Shown: positions 34,229 to 42,735 of the stretch, in pieces
Layout of the letters: the number at the start of each line of letters is the position of its first letter
Numbering within the stretch: the first letter of the stretch is position 1
Assembly (NCBI GenBank): GCA_903918315.1
Contig: CAIXEA010000208.1
Span: forward strand, 1-64,000
Length of the DNA: 64,000 nucleotides
Reading direction: 5' to 3'
Origin: an uncultured Acetobacteraceae bacterium
GTDB lineage: Bacteria; Pseudomonadota; Alphaproteobacteria; Acetobacterales; Acetobacteraceae
Translations under genes and position numbers: made by a program
Notes under the pieces: generated by a model
The model's database searches: none
The model's input: the letters and a program-made list of their open reading frames with translations, nothing else
What the model was told of the DNA's origin: nothing

Positions 34229-34967
34229 AATGCGCGACCCGGTCGCGGTGATTATTGGCGCCGGCGATGCCATCGGCGCGGCGGTGGCACGACGCTTCGC
34301 CAAAGGCGGCTACACCATCTGCCTGGCCCGGCGCTCGCTGGACAAAGCGGCGCCGCATGTCGCCGCGATCGAGGCCGCGGGCGGCAAGGCGCATGCCTTC
34401 AGCACCGACGCCCGCGACGAGGCAGCGATGACGGCCTTGTTCGAGACCATCGAGCGTGACATCGGACCGGTGGAGGTCTGCCTGTTCAATGCCGGCGCCA
34501 ATACTCAGATGGGGGCCCTGGAGACCTCGGGCACGCTGTATCAACGGGTCTGGCAGCTCGCTTGTTTCGCCGGTTTCGTGTCGGGGCGGGAAGCCGCGCG
34601 CCACATGCTGCCGCGCGGCAAGGGCACGATCCTGTTCACGGGCGCCACCGCCAGTCTGCGTGGCGGGGCTGGTTTTGCCGCCTTCGCCGCCGCCAAGGCC
34701 GGGTTGCGGTCGACGGCGCAGAGCCTGGCGCGGGAATTCGGGCCGCGGGGCATCCATGTGGCGCATCTGGTGATCGATGGCGGCGTGGACAGCCCGGCGA
34801 TTCACGCGCGGCGGCGGGCGCGCTTCGGGGCGGACGCACCGCCGCCGGAGCCGGGCAGCCTCATCGCCCTCGATACCGTGGCGGAGGCTTACTGGACCCT
34901 GCATGCGCAGCCGCGCGACGGCTGGACGCATGAGATGGATCTGCGCCCATCCGTCGAGCGGTGGTGA
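34218..34967 (+). CDS. Short-chain dehydrogenase/reductase, Tyr-to-Phe active site
   Basis: The 249-residue SDR has the nucleotide-binding GAGDAIGAAVARRFAKGG and NAGAN. Its active-site segment reads ATASLRGGAGFAAFAAAKAGL, so the Tyr of YxxxK is replaced by Phe while Lys remains. Classical SDR chemistry is thus doubtful. The C-terminus (DGWTHEMDLRPS) resembles a subgroup annotated only as SDR oxidoreductases. Start is 34218, inside the second copy of a 17-bp duplication; Met at 34230 is an alternative. It is followed nine bases later by a GST gene. Confidence 0.85.
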   Translation: MNTPMRDPVAVIIGAGDAIGAAVARRFAKGGYTICLARRSLDKAAPHVAAIEAAGGKAHAFSTDARDEAAMTALFETIERDIGPVEVCLFNAGANTQMGALETSGTLYQRVWQLACFAGFVSGREAARHMLPRGKGTILFTGATASLRGGAGFAAFAAAKAGLRSTAQSLAREFGPRGIHVAHLVIDGGVDSPAIHARRRARFGADAPPPEPGSLIALDTVAEAYWTLHAQPRDGWTHEMDLRPSVERW

Positions 34968-34976
34968 GGAGCTACC

Positions 34977-35636
34977 ATGACCTCCATCACTCTCTGGGGC
35001 GCCACGACGTCGCGCACCATCCGGGCCCATTGGGCGCTGCGGGAACTGGGGCTGGCGTATCAGTGTGAGCCGATCCTGCCCCGGAATGGGGATACCAAGA
35101 CCGCCCGATTCACCGCGATCAACCCGCGGCAGAAGGTTCCCGCTTTGGTCGATGACGGCTTCGTCATCACCGAAAGCGCGGCGATCATCGCCTATCTTTC
35201 CGCCACCTATGGTTCGGACGCCAATCGTCTCGTGCCCACGGAAACCCGTGAACGCGCCCGCTACGACGAATGGGCCACGTTCATCATGGCCGAGCTGGAC
35301 GCCACCAGCCTCTATGTCGTGCGCCGGCATCTGGGCCTGCCGGAGATTTATGGCGCTGCCCCGGTCGCGGTGGATGCCGCCTTCGCCTATTTCCAGCGCC
35401 AGGTCGCCAGCGTCGCGGCCAAGCTCGACGACGGCCGCGCCTGGCTGATGGGGGAGCGGTTTACCGGCGCCGACATCCTGCTCACGACCTGCCTGACCTG
35501 GGCGGCGCGGCTGGAGCAACCCCTCGCGCCCAGCCTTGTGGCCTATTGCGACCGTGCCATCGCTCGCCCGGCCTATCGCGCCGCCGTTGCCGCCAACGAT
35601 CCAGGCTTCTGGGCCACAGGAAACACCGCGTCATGA
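34977..35636 (+). CDS. Glutathione S-transferase family protein
   Basis: The 219-residue protein has an N-terminal thioredoxin-like domain (MTSITLWGATTSRTIRAHWALRELGL, INPRQKVPALVDDGFVITESAAIIAYL). The VPAL/ESAAI motif binds the gamma-glutamyl part of glutathione. A helical C-terminal domain follows with the N-capping GERFTGADILLT. The GST catalytic residue is probably Ser12 (TTSRT). AGGAG lies upstream of ATG 34977, and the stop overlaps the next ATG. Confidence 0.92.
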   Translation: MTSITLWGATTSRTIRAHWALRELGLAYQCEPILPRNGDTKTARFTAINPRQKVPALVDDGFVITESAAIIAYLSATYGSDANRLVPTETRERARYDEWATFIMAELDATSLYVVRRHLGLPEIYGAAPVAVDAAFAYFQRQVASVAAKLDDGRAWLMGERFTGADILLTTCLTWAARLEQPLAPSLVAYCDRAIARPAYRAAVAANDPGFWATGNTAS

Positions 35637-36775
35637 CCACCGGTCCATTACGAGGGGTCAAGGTCCTCGACCTCACCAGCGTCGTGTCCGGCCCGCATGC
35701 GGCGATGATCCTGGCGGATCAGGGGGCGGATGTGATCAAGGTGGAGGCGCCGGAGGGCGATATCATGCGCCGGGGCTCGATGACGCCGGGTTTTGTGTCA
35801 TCGAACCGGGGCAAGCGCTCGATCGTGCTGGATCTGAAGCGGCCCTCGGCCTTGGCGGTGCTGCACAGGCTGATCGCGGTCAGCGACGTGCTGGTGCAGA
35901 ATTTCCGCCCGGGCGTCGCCGAACGGCTAGGCTTCGGGGAGCCGGCCGCGCGGGGGATCAATCCGGGGCTGATCTATGTTTCCATCAGCGGTGTCGGCGA
36001 AACCGGGCCTTACGTGCGCAAGCGGGTCTATGATCCGGTGATTCAGGCGCTGTCGGGCCTGGCCGATATCCAGCGCGACACCGATACCGGCCGCCCGCGC
36101 ATGGTGCGCACGCTGATTGCCGACAAAACCACCGCTTTGGCCGCGGCCCAGGCGATCTGCGCGGCGCTCTATAACAAGGCGGTGCGGGGCGAAGGCCAGC
36201 ATCTTCGCCTGTCCATGCTCGACACCGTCGTCGCCTATCTCTGGCCGGAGGGGATGTCGGCCATCACCATGGTCGATCAGGCAGATCCGGCGGCGCGGAG
36301 TGAGGCCGCACCCGATCTCGTCTTCAAAACCCTGGATGGCTACATCACCGCCGGCACCCTGTCGGACGCGGAGTGGCGCGGCCTGTGCCAGGTGGTGAAT
36401 CGGCCGGAATGGATCGAGGATCCCCGCTTCCGCACCGGCGCCGGCCGTTCCGCCAATGCGGTCGAGCGGCTGCGTCTGGTCGGGGAGGTTCTGGCCACCG
36501 GTCACAGCGCGGACTGGCTAACGCGGCTCGATGCCGCGCAGGTACCCTGCGCCCCGGTGCTGACGCGGCGGGAATTGCTGGACGATCCGCAGGTGGTGGC
36601 CAACGGGCTGGTGGTGGAATTCGACCAGCCGGGTCTTGGCCGAGTGCGCCAGGCCCGCCCGGCGGCACGGTTCGCCGGCACGCCGTCCCGCGTGCCGGGT
36701 CCGGCGCCGGCGCTTGGGGAGCATACGGAAGCCATTCTGGCCGCGTTGGGCCTCGATCGATCAGTCTTGGCATGA
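35633..36775 (+). CDS. CaiB/BaiF family (class III) CoA-transferase
   Basis: A 380-residue class III CoA-transferase: GVKVLDLTSVVSGPHAAMILADQGADVIKVE at the N-terminus, and NRGKRSIVLDLK. The catalytic Asp is in RVYDPVIQALSG (about residue 133). These enzymes move CoA between carboxylic acids via an aspartyl-CoA anhydride. The ATG overlaps the GST stop as ATGA and its own TGA overlaps the next ATG, so four genes (SDR, GST, CoA-transferase, EI24) are probably one transcript. Together with the divergent enolase-superfamily enzyme it suggests carboxylate catabolism, but no substrate can be named. Confidence 0.92.
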   Translation: MTTGPLRGVKVLDLTSVVSGPHAAMILADQGADVIKVEAPEGDIMRRGSMTPGFVSSNRGKRSIVLDLKRPSALAVLHRLIAVSDVLVQNFRPGVAERLGFGEPAARGINPGLIYVSISGVGETGPYVRKRVYDPVIQALSGLADIQRDTDTGRPRMVRTLIADKTTALAAAQAICAALYNKAVRGEGQHLRLSMLDTVVAYLWPEGMSAITMVDQADPAARSEAAPDLVFKTLDGYITAGTLSDAEWRGLCQVVNRPEWIEDPRFRTGAGRSANAVERLRLVGEVLATGHSADWLTRLDAAQVPCAPVLTRRELLDDPQVVANGLVVEFDQPGLGRVRQARPAARFAGTPSRVPGPAPALGEHTEAILAALGLDRSVLA

Positions 36776-37464
36776 CCCCGGTCATCATTCCCGTCGTGCG
36801 GGCCCTTGGTCAGCTGGACGACCGCGCGTTTCTGAGCGTGCTGATCCAGAGCATCGCGTTGTCGGCTTTGGCCTTCCTTGGCCTGCACGCGATGGCGCTC
36901 GGGGTGGTTCACGGCATGTTGAACTGGCACGGGCCGCTGGCCTGGTTCGCCGATATTCTCGGCTCGATCGGGGCCTCGGTGCTGGCGATGTGGCTGTTTC
37001 TGCCGCTTGCGGCGTTGATCGGGACGCTCTTCCTGGATCGGATCGCGCGGGCGGTGGAGCGGCGTTATTATCCGGATTTGCCGCCGGCCGCGGGGGCGTC
37101 CCTGGCCGCGCAGCTTTGGGATGGGCTGGTTCTGGGTCTGCGGATCCTGATGCTCAACCTATTGGCTTTACTGTTGATTTTTCTGCTTCCTGGCGTCGGT
37201 TTGGTCCTGGGGTGGCTGGTCGCGGCCTATGGCATGGGGCGCGGATTGTTTGTCGCGGTGGCAATGCGGCGCATGCCGCGCAGCGCGGCGGAGCAGGTCT
37301 ACAGGTCCTGCCGCGGGGTGGTGCTGGCGCAGGGCGGGATCATGGCGCTGGCGGCCGTGGTGCCGGTGCTGAACCTGTTGATCCCCATCCTCGGAACCGC
37401 GATCATGGTCCACGTGCTGGATCGCGCCGTCGGCCAGATGCCGCGGGATATTGCAGCCCGCTGA
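36772..37464 (+). CDS. EI24/CysZ-like integral membrane protein
   Basis: The 230-residue protein has five or so hydrophobic segments (SIALSALAFLGLHAMALG, ILGSIGASVLAMWLFLPLAALIGTLF, LLALLLIFLLPGVGLVLGWLVAAYGMG, and a final IMALAAVVPVLNLLIPILGTA). The FLDRIARAVERRYYP and FVAVAMRRM segments sit between them as in EI24-domain proteins. The family includes the sulfate permease CysZ, but many members are uncharacterised. Start overlaps the CoA-transferase stop (ATGA). Confidence 0.8.
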   Translation: MTPVIIPVVRALGQLDDRAFLSVLIQSIALSALAFLGLHAMALGVVHGMLNWHGPLAWFADILGSIGASVLAMWLFLPLAALIGTLFLDRIARAVERRYYPDLPPAAGASLAAQLWDGLVLGLRILMLNLLALLLIFLLPGVGLVLGWLVAAYGMGRGLFVAVAMRRMPRSAAEQVYRSCRGVVLAQGGIMALAAVVPVLNLLIPILGTAIMVHVLDRAVGQMPRDIAAR

Positions 37465-37561
37465 CAATGGAAAATGGGCTGTGGATAACCAGCTATACCC
37501 GGTTGTTCCTGATCGTCCGCCCGTGTAAGTCGGTCCCACTATCATTCGTCAGCCAAATGGG

Positions 37562-38245
37562 GTGCCCTTGTTCAACCGCCGCAAGCGTGACGAGACGCCA
37601 GCCGCCGCACCGAGCAACCAGGTGATGCCGGTCGCTTCGGACCACTCGAATCCCGACGGTTCTGGTGCGAACCAGGGCGTCATGGACCCGCTCGCCGGGT
37701 CTCCTGCCGGGCCGCGCGACAGCGGCCTCGGCGTTCCCCCCTTCCGTCCTGCCCCGTTCAAGGAAGCGTCAACCATGTCTCGTCCCCCTCTCCCGACCGG
37801 TGCCGCCAACCCGCAACCGATGCCCGGCGCACCGCCGCGCCCAGGCGCGGTGCCGCCGGCCCGCCCGATCGCCCGTGACCCGGGTGAGCGCCGTACGCTG
37901 GTCGTCAGCCGCGGCATCAGCGTTCAAGGCACCATCAGCGATGCCGAGCGTCTGGTGATCGAAGGCGTGGTGGAAGCCAGCCTGCTGCAGGCCACCGAGG
38001 TCTCCATCTCCAATGGCGGCGTGTTCAAGGGGTCCGTTGAGGTCGAAGACGCCGAAATCGGTGGCACCATCGACGGCACCGTGACCGCGCGTGGCAGTCT
38101 GATCGTGCGCGCCACCGGCCGCGTGCTTGGCACGGCGCGCTGCCGCCGTCTGCAGGTCGAGGACGGTGGTCAGATCACCGGCACAATCGAAATGATCACC
38201 GAGCCGCCGCGGACCGAAACCCCCCGCGCCCCGGCCGAGATCTAA
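37562..38245 (+). CDS. Bactofilin (polymer-forming cytoskeletal protein)
   Basis: The 227-residue protein has a long Pro/Ala/Gly-rich N-terminal region (1-105). A bactofilin domain follows, a right-handed beta-helix with repeats such as GISVQGTISDAERLVIEGVVEAS, GGVFKGSVEVEDAEIGGTIDGTVTARGSLIVRATGRV and GQITGTI. Bactofilins self-assemble into membrane-associated filaments that place cell-wall enzymes. Start is GTG 37562 (MPLFNRRKRDE, a short basic/amphipathic N-terminus that could contact membrane). A strong terminator follows at 38266-38306. Confidence 0.93.
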   Translation: MPLFNRRKRDETPAAAPSNQVMPVASDHSNPDGSGANQGVMDPLAGSPAGPRDSGLGVPPFRPAPFKEASTMSRPPLPTGAANPQPMPGAPPRPGAVPPARPIARDPGERRTLVVSRGISVQGTISDAERLVIEGVVEASLLQATEVSISNGGVFKGSVEVEDAEIGGTIDGTVTARGSLIVRATGRVLGTARCRRLQVEDGGQITGTIEMITEPPRTETPRAPAEI

Positions 38246-38265
38246 GCCTTCTTCGCAACCCACCC

Positions 38266-38306
38266 AAAGACGAGGCGCCGCGCATTCCCTGCGCCGTCTC
38301 GTCTTT
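38266..38306 (+). terminator. Hairpin terminator after the bactofilin gene
   Basis: AAAGACGAG (38266-38274) pairs with CTCGTCTTT (38298-38306), with an inner GGCGC/GCGCC stem, 21 bases after the bactofilin stop. The 3' arm ends in TTT followed by GTCTGTT, a modest U-rich tail. It also lies just inside the presumed 5' part of the next gene. Confidence 0.75.
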
Positions 38307-38308
38307 GT

Positions 38309-39532
38309 CTGTTCCTCTGGCTCGCGATCATTGGGGCGGCCCCGTGCCGAGCGCAAACCGGGCCAGTCTTTTCAGCCTCCGGCCCGGACGCGGCCGCTTA
38401 TGGCGCCGAGCAGGGTTATCCGATCGGCCCCCCCGTCAGCCAGCTCGCACAACAGTATATGGTCGGTGGTTACACCCATTTCGACCAGAAATACGGCTTC
38501 CACCGCGTCGGCAAAGCGGACACGCCGGCGCCTTTGGCCTATGCGGCGGCAGCGCTCCCGGTTGGTTTCAGCAATGCCGCGGGAACCTGGACCCTGGAGC
38601 AATACCTGGATCGGCATCCCACAACGGGACTGCTGATCGCGCGTGGCTCGACGATCCTGCGGGAGCACTATCGCTACGCCCGCGCCGACGCAGACCGTTT
38701 CCTGTCGCAGTCGATGGCCAAAACCATCACCGCCATGCTGATCGGCATCGCGGTGAGCGAAGGGCGCATCCGCTCCATCGATCAGCCAGCCGCCGATTAT
38801 GTCCCGGATCTGGCGGGTTCGAACTACGGCAGCACCTCGATTCGGGACCTGCTGCATATGGCGTCCGGGGTCGCGTTCCTGGAAACCTATGACGGCAAGG
38901 ATGACAGCGCCCGCATGGGGCGCATGTTGTTCGGCCGGGCCAACCCCGGACCCGCCCAGGTAGTCGCGTCGTTCAACACGCGGGAGGCCCCGGCCGGCAC
39001 CCGCTTTCATTACGCGGGGATCGAGACGGAGGTGCTCGGTCTGGTGCTCCGTCATGCCACCGGCCTGTCGCCGGCCGCTTATCTGGAAGATCGCGTCTGG
39101 CGGAAGCTGGGGACCGAGGCGGATGCGACCTGGGGCGTTGATACCACGGGGCAGGAAGCCACCTATTGCTGTTTCAGCGCGACATTGCGGGACTGGGCGC
39201 GGTTCGCGCTCATGTTGGCCCATGACGGCGCCTGGAACGGCCAGCAGATCGTGCCGAAGCAGTGGGTCCTGGATGCCACCACGGTTGCCGCGCCCTGGCT
39301 CGCGCCGGGGATGACCTCAAAATTCTATGGCTATGGCTATCAGATCTGGCTGCTGCCCGGGGCGCGGCGGCAATTCGCGCTGCTGGGCATCCACGGGCAG
39401 GTCATCTTTGTCGATCCGGCCGCCCATCTGGTGATGGTTCACACCGCCGTGCGGGTGCAAGCCACGGGCGATCCGATGGCAGGGGAAGTGGTGGCCTTGT
39501 GGCGGGCGGTGGTGCAGCGTTACGCGGATTGA
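38309..39532 (+). CDS. Exported serine hydrolase (beta-lactamase/class C-like fold)
   Basis: The catalytic part shows the SxxK motif SMAK (in FLSQSMAKTITAML), a Tyr-x-Asn-type position in FHYAGIETE and HGQ near the C-terminus, as in esterase/beta-lactamase-like (PBP4*/EstB) hydrolases. ATG 38459 is the first conventional start but would omit an obvious exported N-terminus. In the same frame lies LCLFLWLAIIGAAPCRAQTG, a signal peptide, then FSASGPDAAAYGAEQGYP, which looks like family sequence. No ATG, GTG or TTG exists between the bactofilin stop (same frame) and 38459. CTG 38309 is the proposed start, with no clear Shine-Dalgarno, so the exact start or a local sequence error is unresolved. 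Confidence 0.8.
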   Translation: MFLWLAIIGAAPCRAQTGPVFSASGPDAAAYGAEQGYPIGPPVSQLAQQYMVGGYTHFDQKYGFHRVGKADTPAPLAYAAAALPVGFSNAAGTWTLEQYLDRHPTTGLLIARGSTILREHYRYARADADRFLSQSMAKTITAMLIGIAVSEGRIRSIDQPAADYVPDLAGSNYGSTSIRDLLHMASGVAFLETYDGKDDSARMGRMLFGRANPGPAQVVASFNTREAPAGTRFHYAGIETEVLGLVLRHATGLSPAAYLEDRVWRKLGTEADATWGVDTTGQEATYCCFSATLRDWARFALMLAHDGAWNGQQIVPKQWVLDATTVAAPWLAPGMTSKFYGYGYQIWLLPGARRQFALLGIHGQVIFVDPAAHLVMVHTAVRVQATGDPMAGEVVALWRAVVQRYAD

Positions 39533-39549
39533 TCGGGTCGCCCCAAGCT

Positions 39550-40437
39550 TCAGCGTCCGAGTTCCAGCGCACGGGCGTAAACCAGTTTGCGCGGCAACCC
39601 GGTCGCGGCGGAGACCAAAGCCGCCGCGTCCTTGACGCTGTGCGTCGCCAGGGCCCGGGTCAGGGCGCCATCCAGATCCTCCTGATCGTCCTGCTCCGGC
39701 GGACCCACCAGCACGGTGATTTCGCCGCGCGGGGCCTGGGTCGCGTAATGGGACGCCAGCGCGGTCAGGGTGCCGCGGCGCACTTCCTCAAAATGCTTGG
39801 TCAACTCGCGGGCGACCGCGGCGGCACGCGGGCCGAACGCGGCTTCCATGTCCACGAGCGTTTCGGCCAGCCGGTGCGGGGCTTCATGCCAGATCAGGGT
39901 CGCAGACAGGCCGGCGCGCTCCGCGGCGCGTAAGGTGCCGAACGCGGCGCGCCGGGCGGCGGAGCGTGGGGGCGGGAAGCCCAGAAACAGGAAGGGCTGT
40001 GGCGGCAGGCCGGACAAGACCAGCGCCATGACCGCCGCGTTGGGTCCCGGAATGGCGCTGATCGGCAGGCCCTCGGCAATCACCGCCCGGACCAGCCGAT
40101 AGCCGGGATCCGAGACCAGGGGGGTTCCCGCGTCGGACACCAGAGCAATCCGGCGTCCCGCCCGGAGCATGCTCAGGATCGGCGCGATGCGCGCATCTTC
40201 GTTATGCTCATGCAGGGGCTCGGTGCGGACACCGATGCCAATCGCCGATAGCAGCCGCGCGCTGTGGCGGGTATCCTCACATAAGATGAGGTCGCTGGCG
40301 GCCAAAGCCTGTCGTGCCCGGGGCGGAATATCGCCGAGGTTGCCGATAGGCGTGGAAACCAGCACAAGACCAGAACACGGAGCGGCCGAACCGGTCTGCT
40401 CATCCTCGGGAGAATCGGCATATGCGTCGTCGGGCAT
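39550..40437 (-). CDS. rsmI: 16S rRNA (cytidine(1402)-2'-O)-methyltransferase
   Basis: The 295-residue SAM enzyme modifies C1402 in the ribosomal P site. It has LVLVSTPIGNLGDIPPRARQAL, CEDTRHSARLL, LVSDAGTPLVSDPGYRLV and IPGPNAAVMALVLSGLPPQPFLFLGFPPPR, the tetrapyrrole-methylase fold signatures of RsmI. The start at 40437 overlaps the divergent LpoA-like gene's start by 16 bases. This rsmI/LpoA-type pairing is conserved in many proteobacteria. Confidence 0.96.
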   Translation of the reverse strand: MPDDAYADSPEDEQTGSAAPCSGLVLVSTPIGNLGDIPPRARQALAASDLILCEDTRHSARLLSAIGIGVRTEPLHEHNEDARIAPILSMLRAGRRIALVSDAGTPLVSDPGYRLVRAVIAEGLPISAIPGPNAAVMALVLSGLPPQPFLFLGFPPPRSAARRAAFGTLRAAERAGLSATLIWHEAPHRLAETLVDMEAAFGPRAAAVARELTKHFEEVRRGTLTALASHYATQAPRGEITVLVGPPEQDDQEDLDGALTRALATHSVKDAAALVSAATGLPRKLVYARALELGR

Positions 40438-41687
40438 TCGCGCTCCTGCTCAGCACCCTCGGTCTCGCGGGCTGCGGCGTTGACCATACTGGCGGAACCC
40501 GCGGTGCCTACCAACCCCCCTCTGCATTTCTGCCGCAACCCGTCGTGGCGAGCCCGGCGGAGCCGGGGGGCAAGGCGGATCGGGTGACGATCCTGTTGCC
40601 GATGACCGGACCACGCGCGGATATCGGGCAGGCGATGCTGCAGGCGGCGCGTCTGGCGCTGCCGGGGGATGACCTGCCACGGCTGGAAGCGCTCGACACC
40701 GGCGGCACGCCCGAGGGCGCCGCGTCGGCGGCCCGTGCGGCGTTGGCGGGCGGGGCGGGCCTGATTCTGGGGCCGCTCACTTCCGCGGAGACCGCCGCCG
40801 TGGCGCCGATCGCGCGGGACGGGGGCGTGGCTGTTCTGGCGTTTACCAATGATCCGTCGCAGGCCCAGCCCGGGGTTTGGACGCTGGGTATCACACCCGG
40901 CCAGCAGGTCCGGCGCCTGGTCGCCGCCGCGCATGCGGAGAGTCACGATCAACTCGCGGCCTTGGTGCCGCAGTCGGATTTTGGTCGCCTCATGGGGGAG
41001 GCCCTGACTCAGGCGGCCTCCGCCGCGTCGCTGCCGCCGCCGGCGATCCGGACCTATGAGCCCAATATGGGGTCGATTACCGCTGCCATCCGATCGATGG
41101 CTGAGTATGACAGGCGGCGTGGCCCGGTCGATGCCCAGATCAAGGCCGCCCGGGCCAGGGGTACGGCCGAAGGGCGTCATGCCGCGCAGGAACTGGCCAA
41201 ACAGACGATCCCGCCGCCGTCGTTCAATGCCTTGCTGCTGGCCGATAGTGGTGAGGCCCTGGCGGAGATCGCGGCGGTGCTGCCCTATTACGACATCGAC
41301 CGTGGGACGGTCCGCATCATGGGGCCCGCTCAATGGGCGGCCCCGGCCAGCGGCGCGGGGGCCTTTGGCGGGGCCTGGTATGCGGCGCCTGACCCGGCCT
41401 CCCGGACGGCGATGGTGGCGCAGTACAATGAGAAATATGGCGCGCCGCCGCCGGGGATCGCCGATCTGGCGTTTGATGCCGCCTCGATCGCGCGTGCGGT
41501 GGGGGCGAAGGGCCGGTTCTCGATCGCCGCGTTGACGCAACCCGGCGGGTTTGGCGGCGTGGATGGGTGGCTGGCCCTGTTGCCGGACGGGCAGGTGCGC
41601 CGGGGTCTGGCGGTCTTCAACGTCGATCGCGGCGGCGCTTCGATGGTCGATCCGGCGCCGAACGCGGCGGGCGGGCCAGGGACCTGA
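40422..41687 (+). CDS. LpoA-like lipoprotein (penicillin-binding protein activator)
   Basis: The 421-residue protein has a lipoprotein signal with lipobox GLAGC (Cys18) and a periplasmic-binding-protein-like fold: VTILLPMTGPRADIGQAMLQAARLAL, GLILGPLTSAETAAVAPIA, VLAFTNDPSQAQPGVWTLGITPGQQV and FNALLLADSGEAL. This matches the C-terminal domain of LpoA, the outer-membrane activator of PBP1a; the N-terminal TPR domain of enterobacterial LpoA is absent, as is usual in alphaproteobacteria. It is divergent from rsmI with overlapping 5' ends. Whether it activates a transpeptidase here is unproven. Confidence 0.85.
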   Translation: MRRRAFALLLSTLGLAGCGVDHTGGTRGAYQPPSAFLPQPVVASPAEPGGKADRVTILLPMTGPRADIGQAMLQAARLALPGDDLPRLEALDTGGTPEGAASAARAALAGGAGLILGPLTSAETAAVAPIARDGGVAVLAFTNDPSQAQPGVWTLGITPGQQVRRLVAAAHAESHDQLAALVPQSDFGRLMGEALTQAASAASLPPPAIRTYEPNMGSITAAIRSMAEYDRRRGPVDAQIKAARARGTAEGRHAAQELAKQTIPPPSFNALLLADSGEALAEIAAVLPYYDIDRGTVRIMGPAQWAAPASGAGAFGGAWYAAPDPASRTAMVAQYNEKYGAPPPGIADLAFDAASIARAVGAKGRFSIAALTQPGGFGGVDGWLALLPDGQVRRGLAVFNVDRGGASMVDPAPNAAGGPGT

Positions 41688-41707
41688 TCGGGCGGCCTGC
41701 GTCGCGT

Positions 41708-42610
41708 TCAATCCGCGAAGACCAGGGTGGCTTTCAGCCGGGGTAACGCGAAATCCAGAAACGCCCGCAGCTTCTGTGGCACGAGCCGCCCGCCGGGATA
41801 GACGAGATGCACGGGTGCGGGGTTGGGCTCCTGATCCCGCATCAGCAATTGCAACGAGCCGGCGGCGATGGCTGACGCCACCTGATAGCAGAGCAGCCGC
41901 GTTACCCCGACGCCCGCTACGGCGGCGTCCGCGGCCGCTTCCGCCGTTGTGACCACGAGGCGGCTGCGGACCGGATAGCGTTCCGCCTGCCTGCCGGCCC
42001 TGAAAATCCACTCATGCGCCGGCTGCAGCGCGGTGCAGGAGATGCAGTCGTGGGCAGCCAGATCGCGTGGATGGGCTGGTGCGCCATGGGTGGCAACATA
42101 GGTGGGGCTGGCACAGACGACGTGGCGGATTTCCCCCACGCGCAGCGCCATGATGCCGCTGTCGGGCAGCTCACTGATCCGCAACGCGACATCGATATGG
42201 TCTTCAAGCAGGTTGGTGACGGAGTCCACGAGCCGCAAATCCACTTGCACATCAGGATAGGCGCGTAGGAATGCCACCACGATGGGCACCAGATACAACC
42301 GCCCGAACACGATCGGCGCGCTGACGACCAGCTCCCCTTTCGGGGCGCTATATTCCCCGGTCATGAGCCGCTCGACATCGCGGAGATCGTCCAGCATGCG
42401 CTTGCAGGCGGTCAGGTACTGCTGACCGCTATCGGTCAAAGCGAGTTGCCGCGTTGATCGGGTCAGCAATCGCACCCGCAGATGGTCTTCCAGTTCCGAC
42501 ACTTTGCGGCTGATGGTGGCCAGCGGTGTGCCCAGCTGACGCGCGGCGGCGGAGAAGCTCCCGGCCTCGGCCACGGCGACAAAGGCGGACATGGCTTCGA
42601 AGCGGTCCAT
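41708..42610 (-). CDS. LysR-family transcriptional regulator
   Basis: A 300-residue regulator with N-terminal winged helix (MDRFEAMSAFVAVAEAGSFSAAARQLGTPLATISRKVSELEDHL) and a LysR substrate-binding domain. ATG 42610 with GGGA upstream is chosen because in-frame ATGs further up (42622, 42682) would put the 9-bp operator palindrome inside the coding region. It is divergent from an AhpD-like gene and probably controls it in response to a small ligand. Confidence 0.93.
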   Translation of the reverse strand: MDRFEAMSAFVAVAEAGSFSAAARQLGTPLATISRKVSELEDHLRVRLLTRSTRQLALTDSGQQYLTACKRMLDDLRDVERLMTGEYSAPKGELVVSAPIVFGRLYLVPIVVAFLRAYPDVQVDLRLVDSVTNLLEDHIDVALRISELPDSGIMALRVGEIRHVVCASPTYVATHGAPAHPRDLAAHDCISCTALQPAHEWIFRAGRQAERYPVRSRLVVTTAEAAADAAVAGVGVTRLLCYQVASAIAAGSLQLLMRDQEPNPAPVHLVYPGGRLVPQKLRAFLDFALPRLKATLVFAD

Positions 42611-42622
42611 GGATATTCCCAT

Positions 42623-42646
42623 TTTATGGAATAGTGGTTCCATAAA
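42623..42646. promoter_or_regulatory. Probable LysR operator (9-bp perfect palindrome)
   Basis: TTTATGGAA (42623-42631) and TTCCATAAA (42638-42646) form a perfect inverted repeat around TAGTGG, 13 bases from the regulator's start and about 90 bases before the divergent gene. Position and symmetry fit a LysR dimer site that also allows autoregulation. Confidence 0.7.
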
Positions 42647-42735
42647 GTGCCAGATAATCACCCAATATGGAAGGGAATACATCTGTGCTCACGAGAGCCG
42701 GACAGTCTGGCTCCGCCACATGAAGGACTTTCGTC

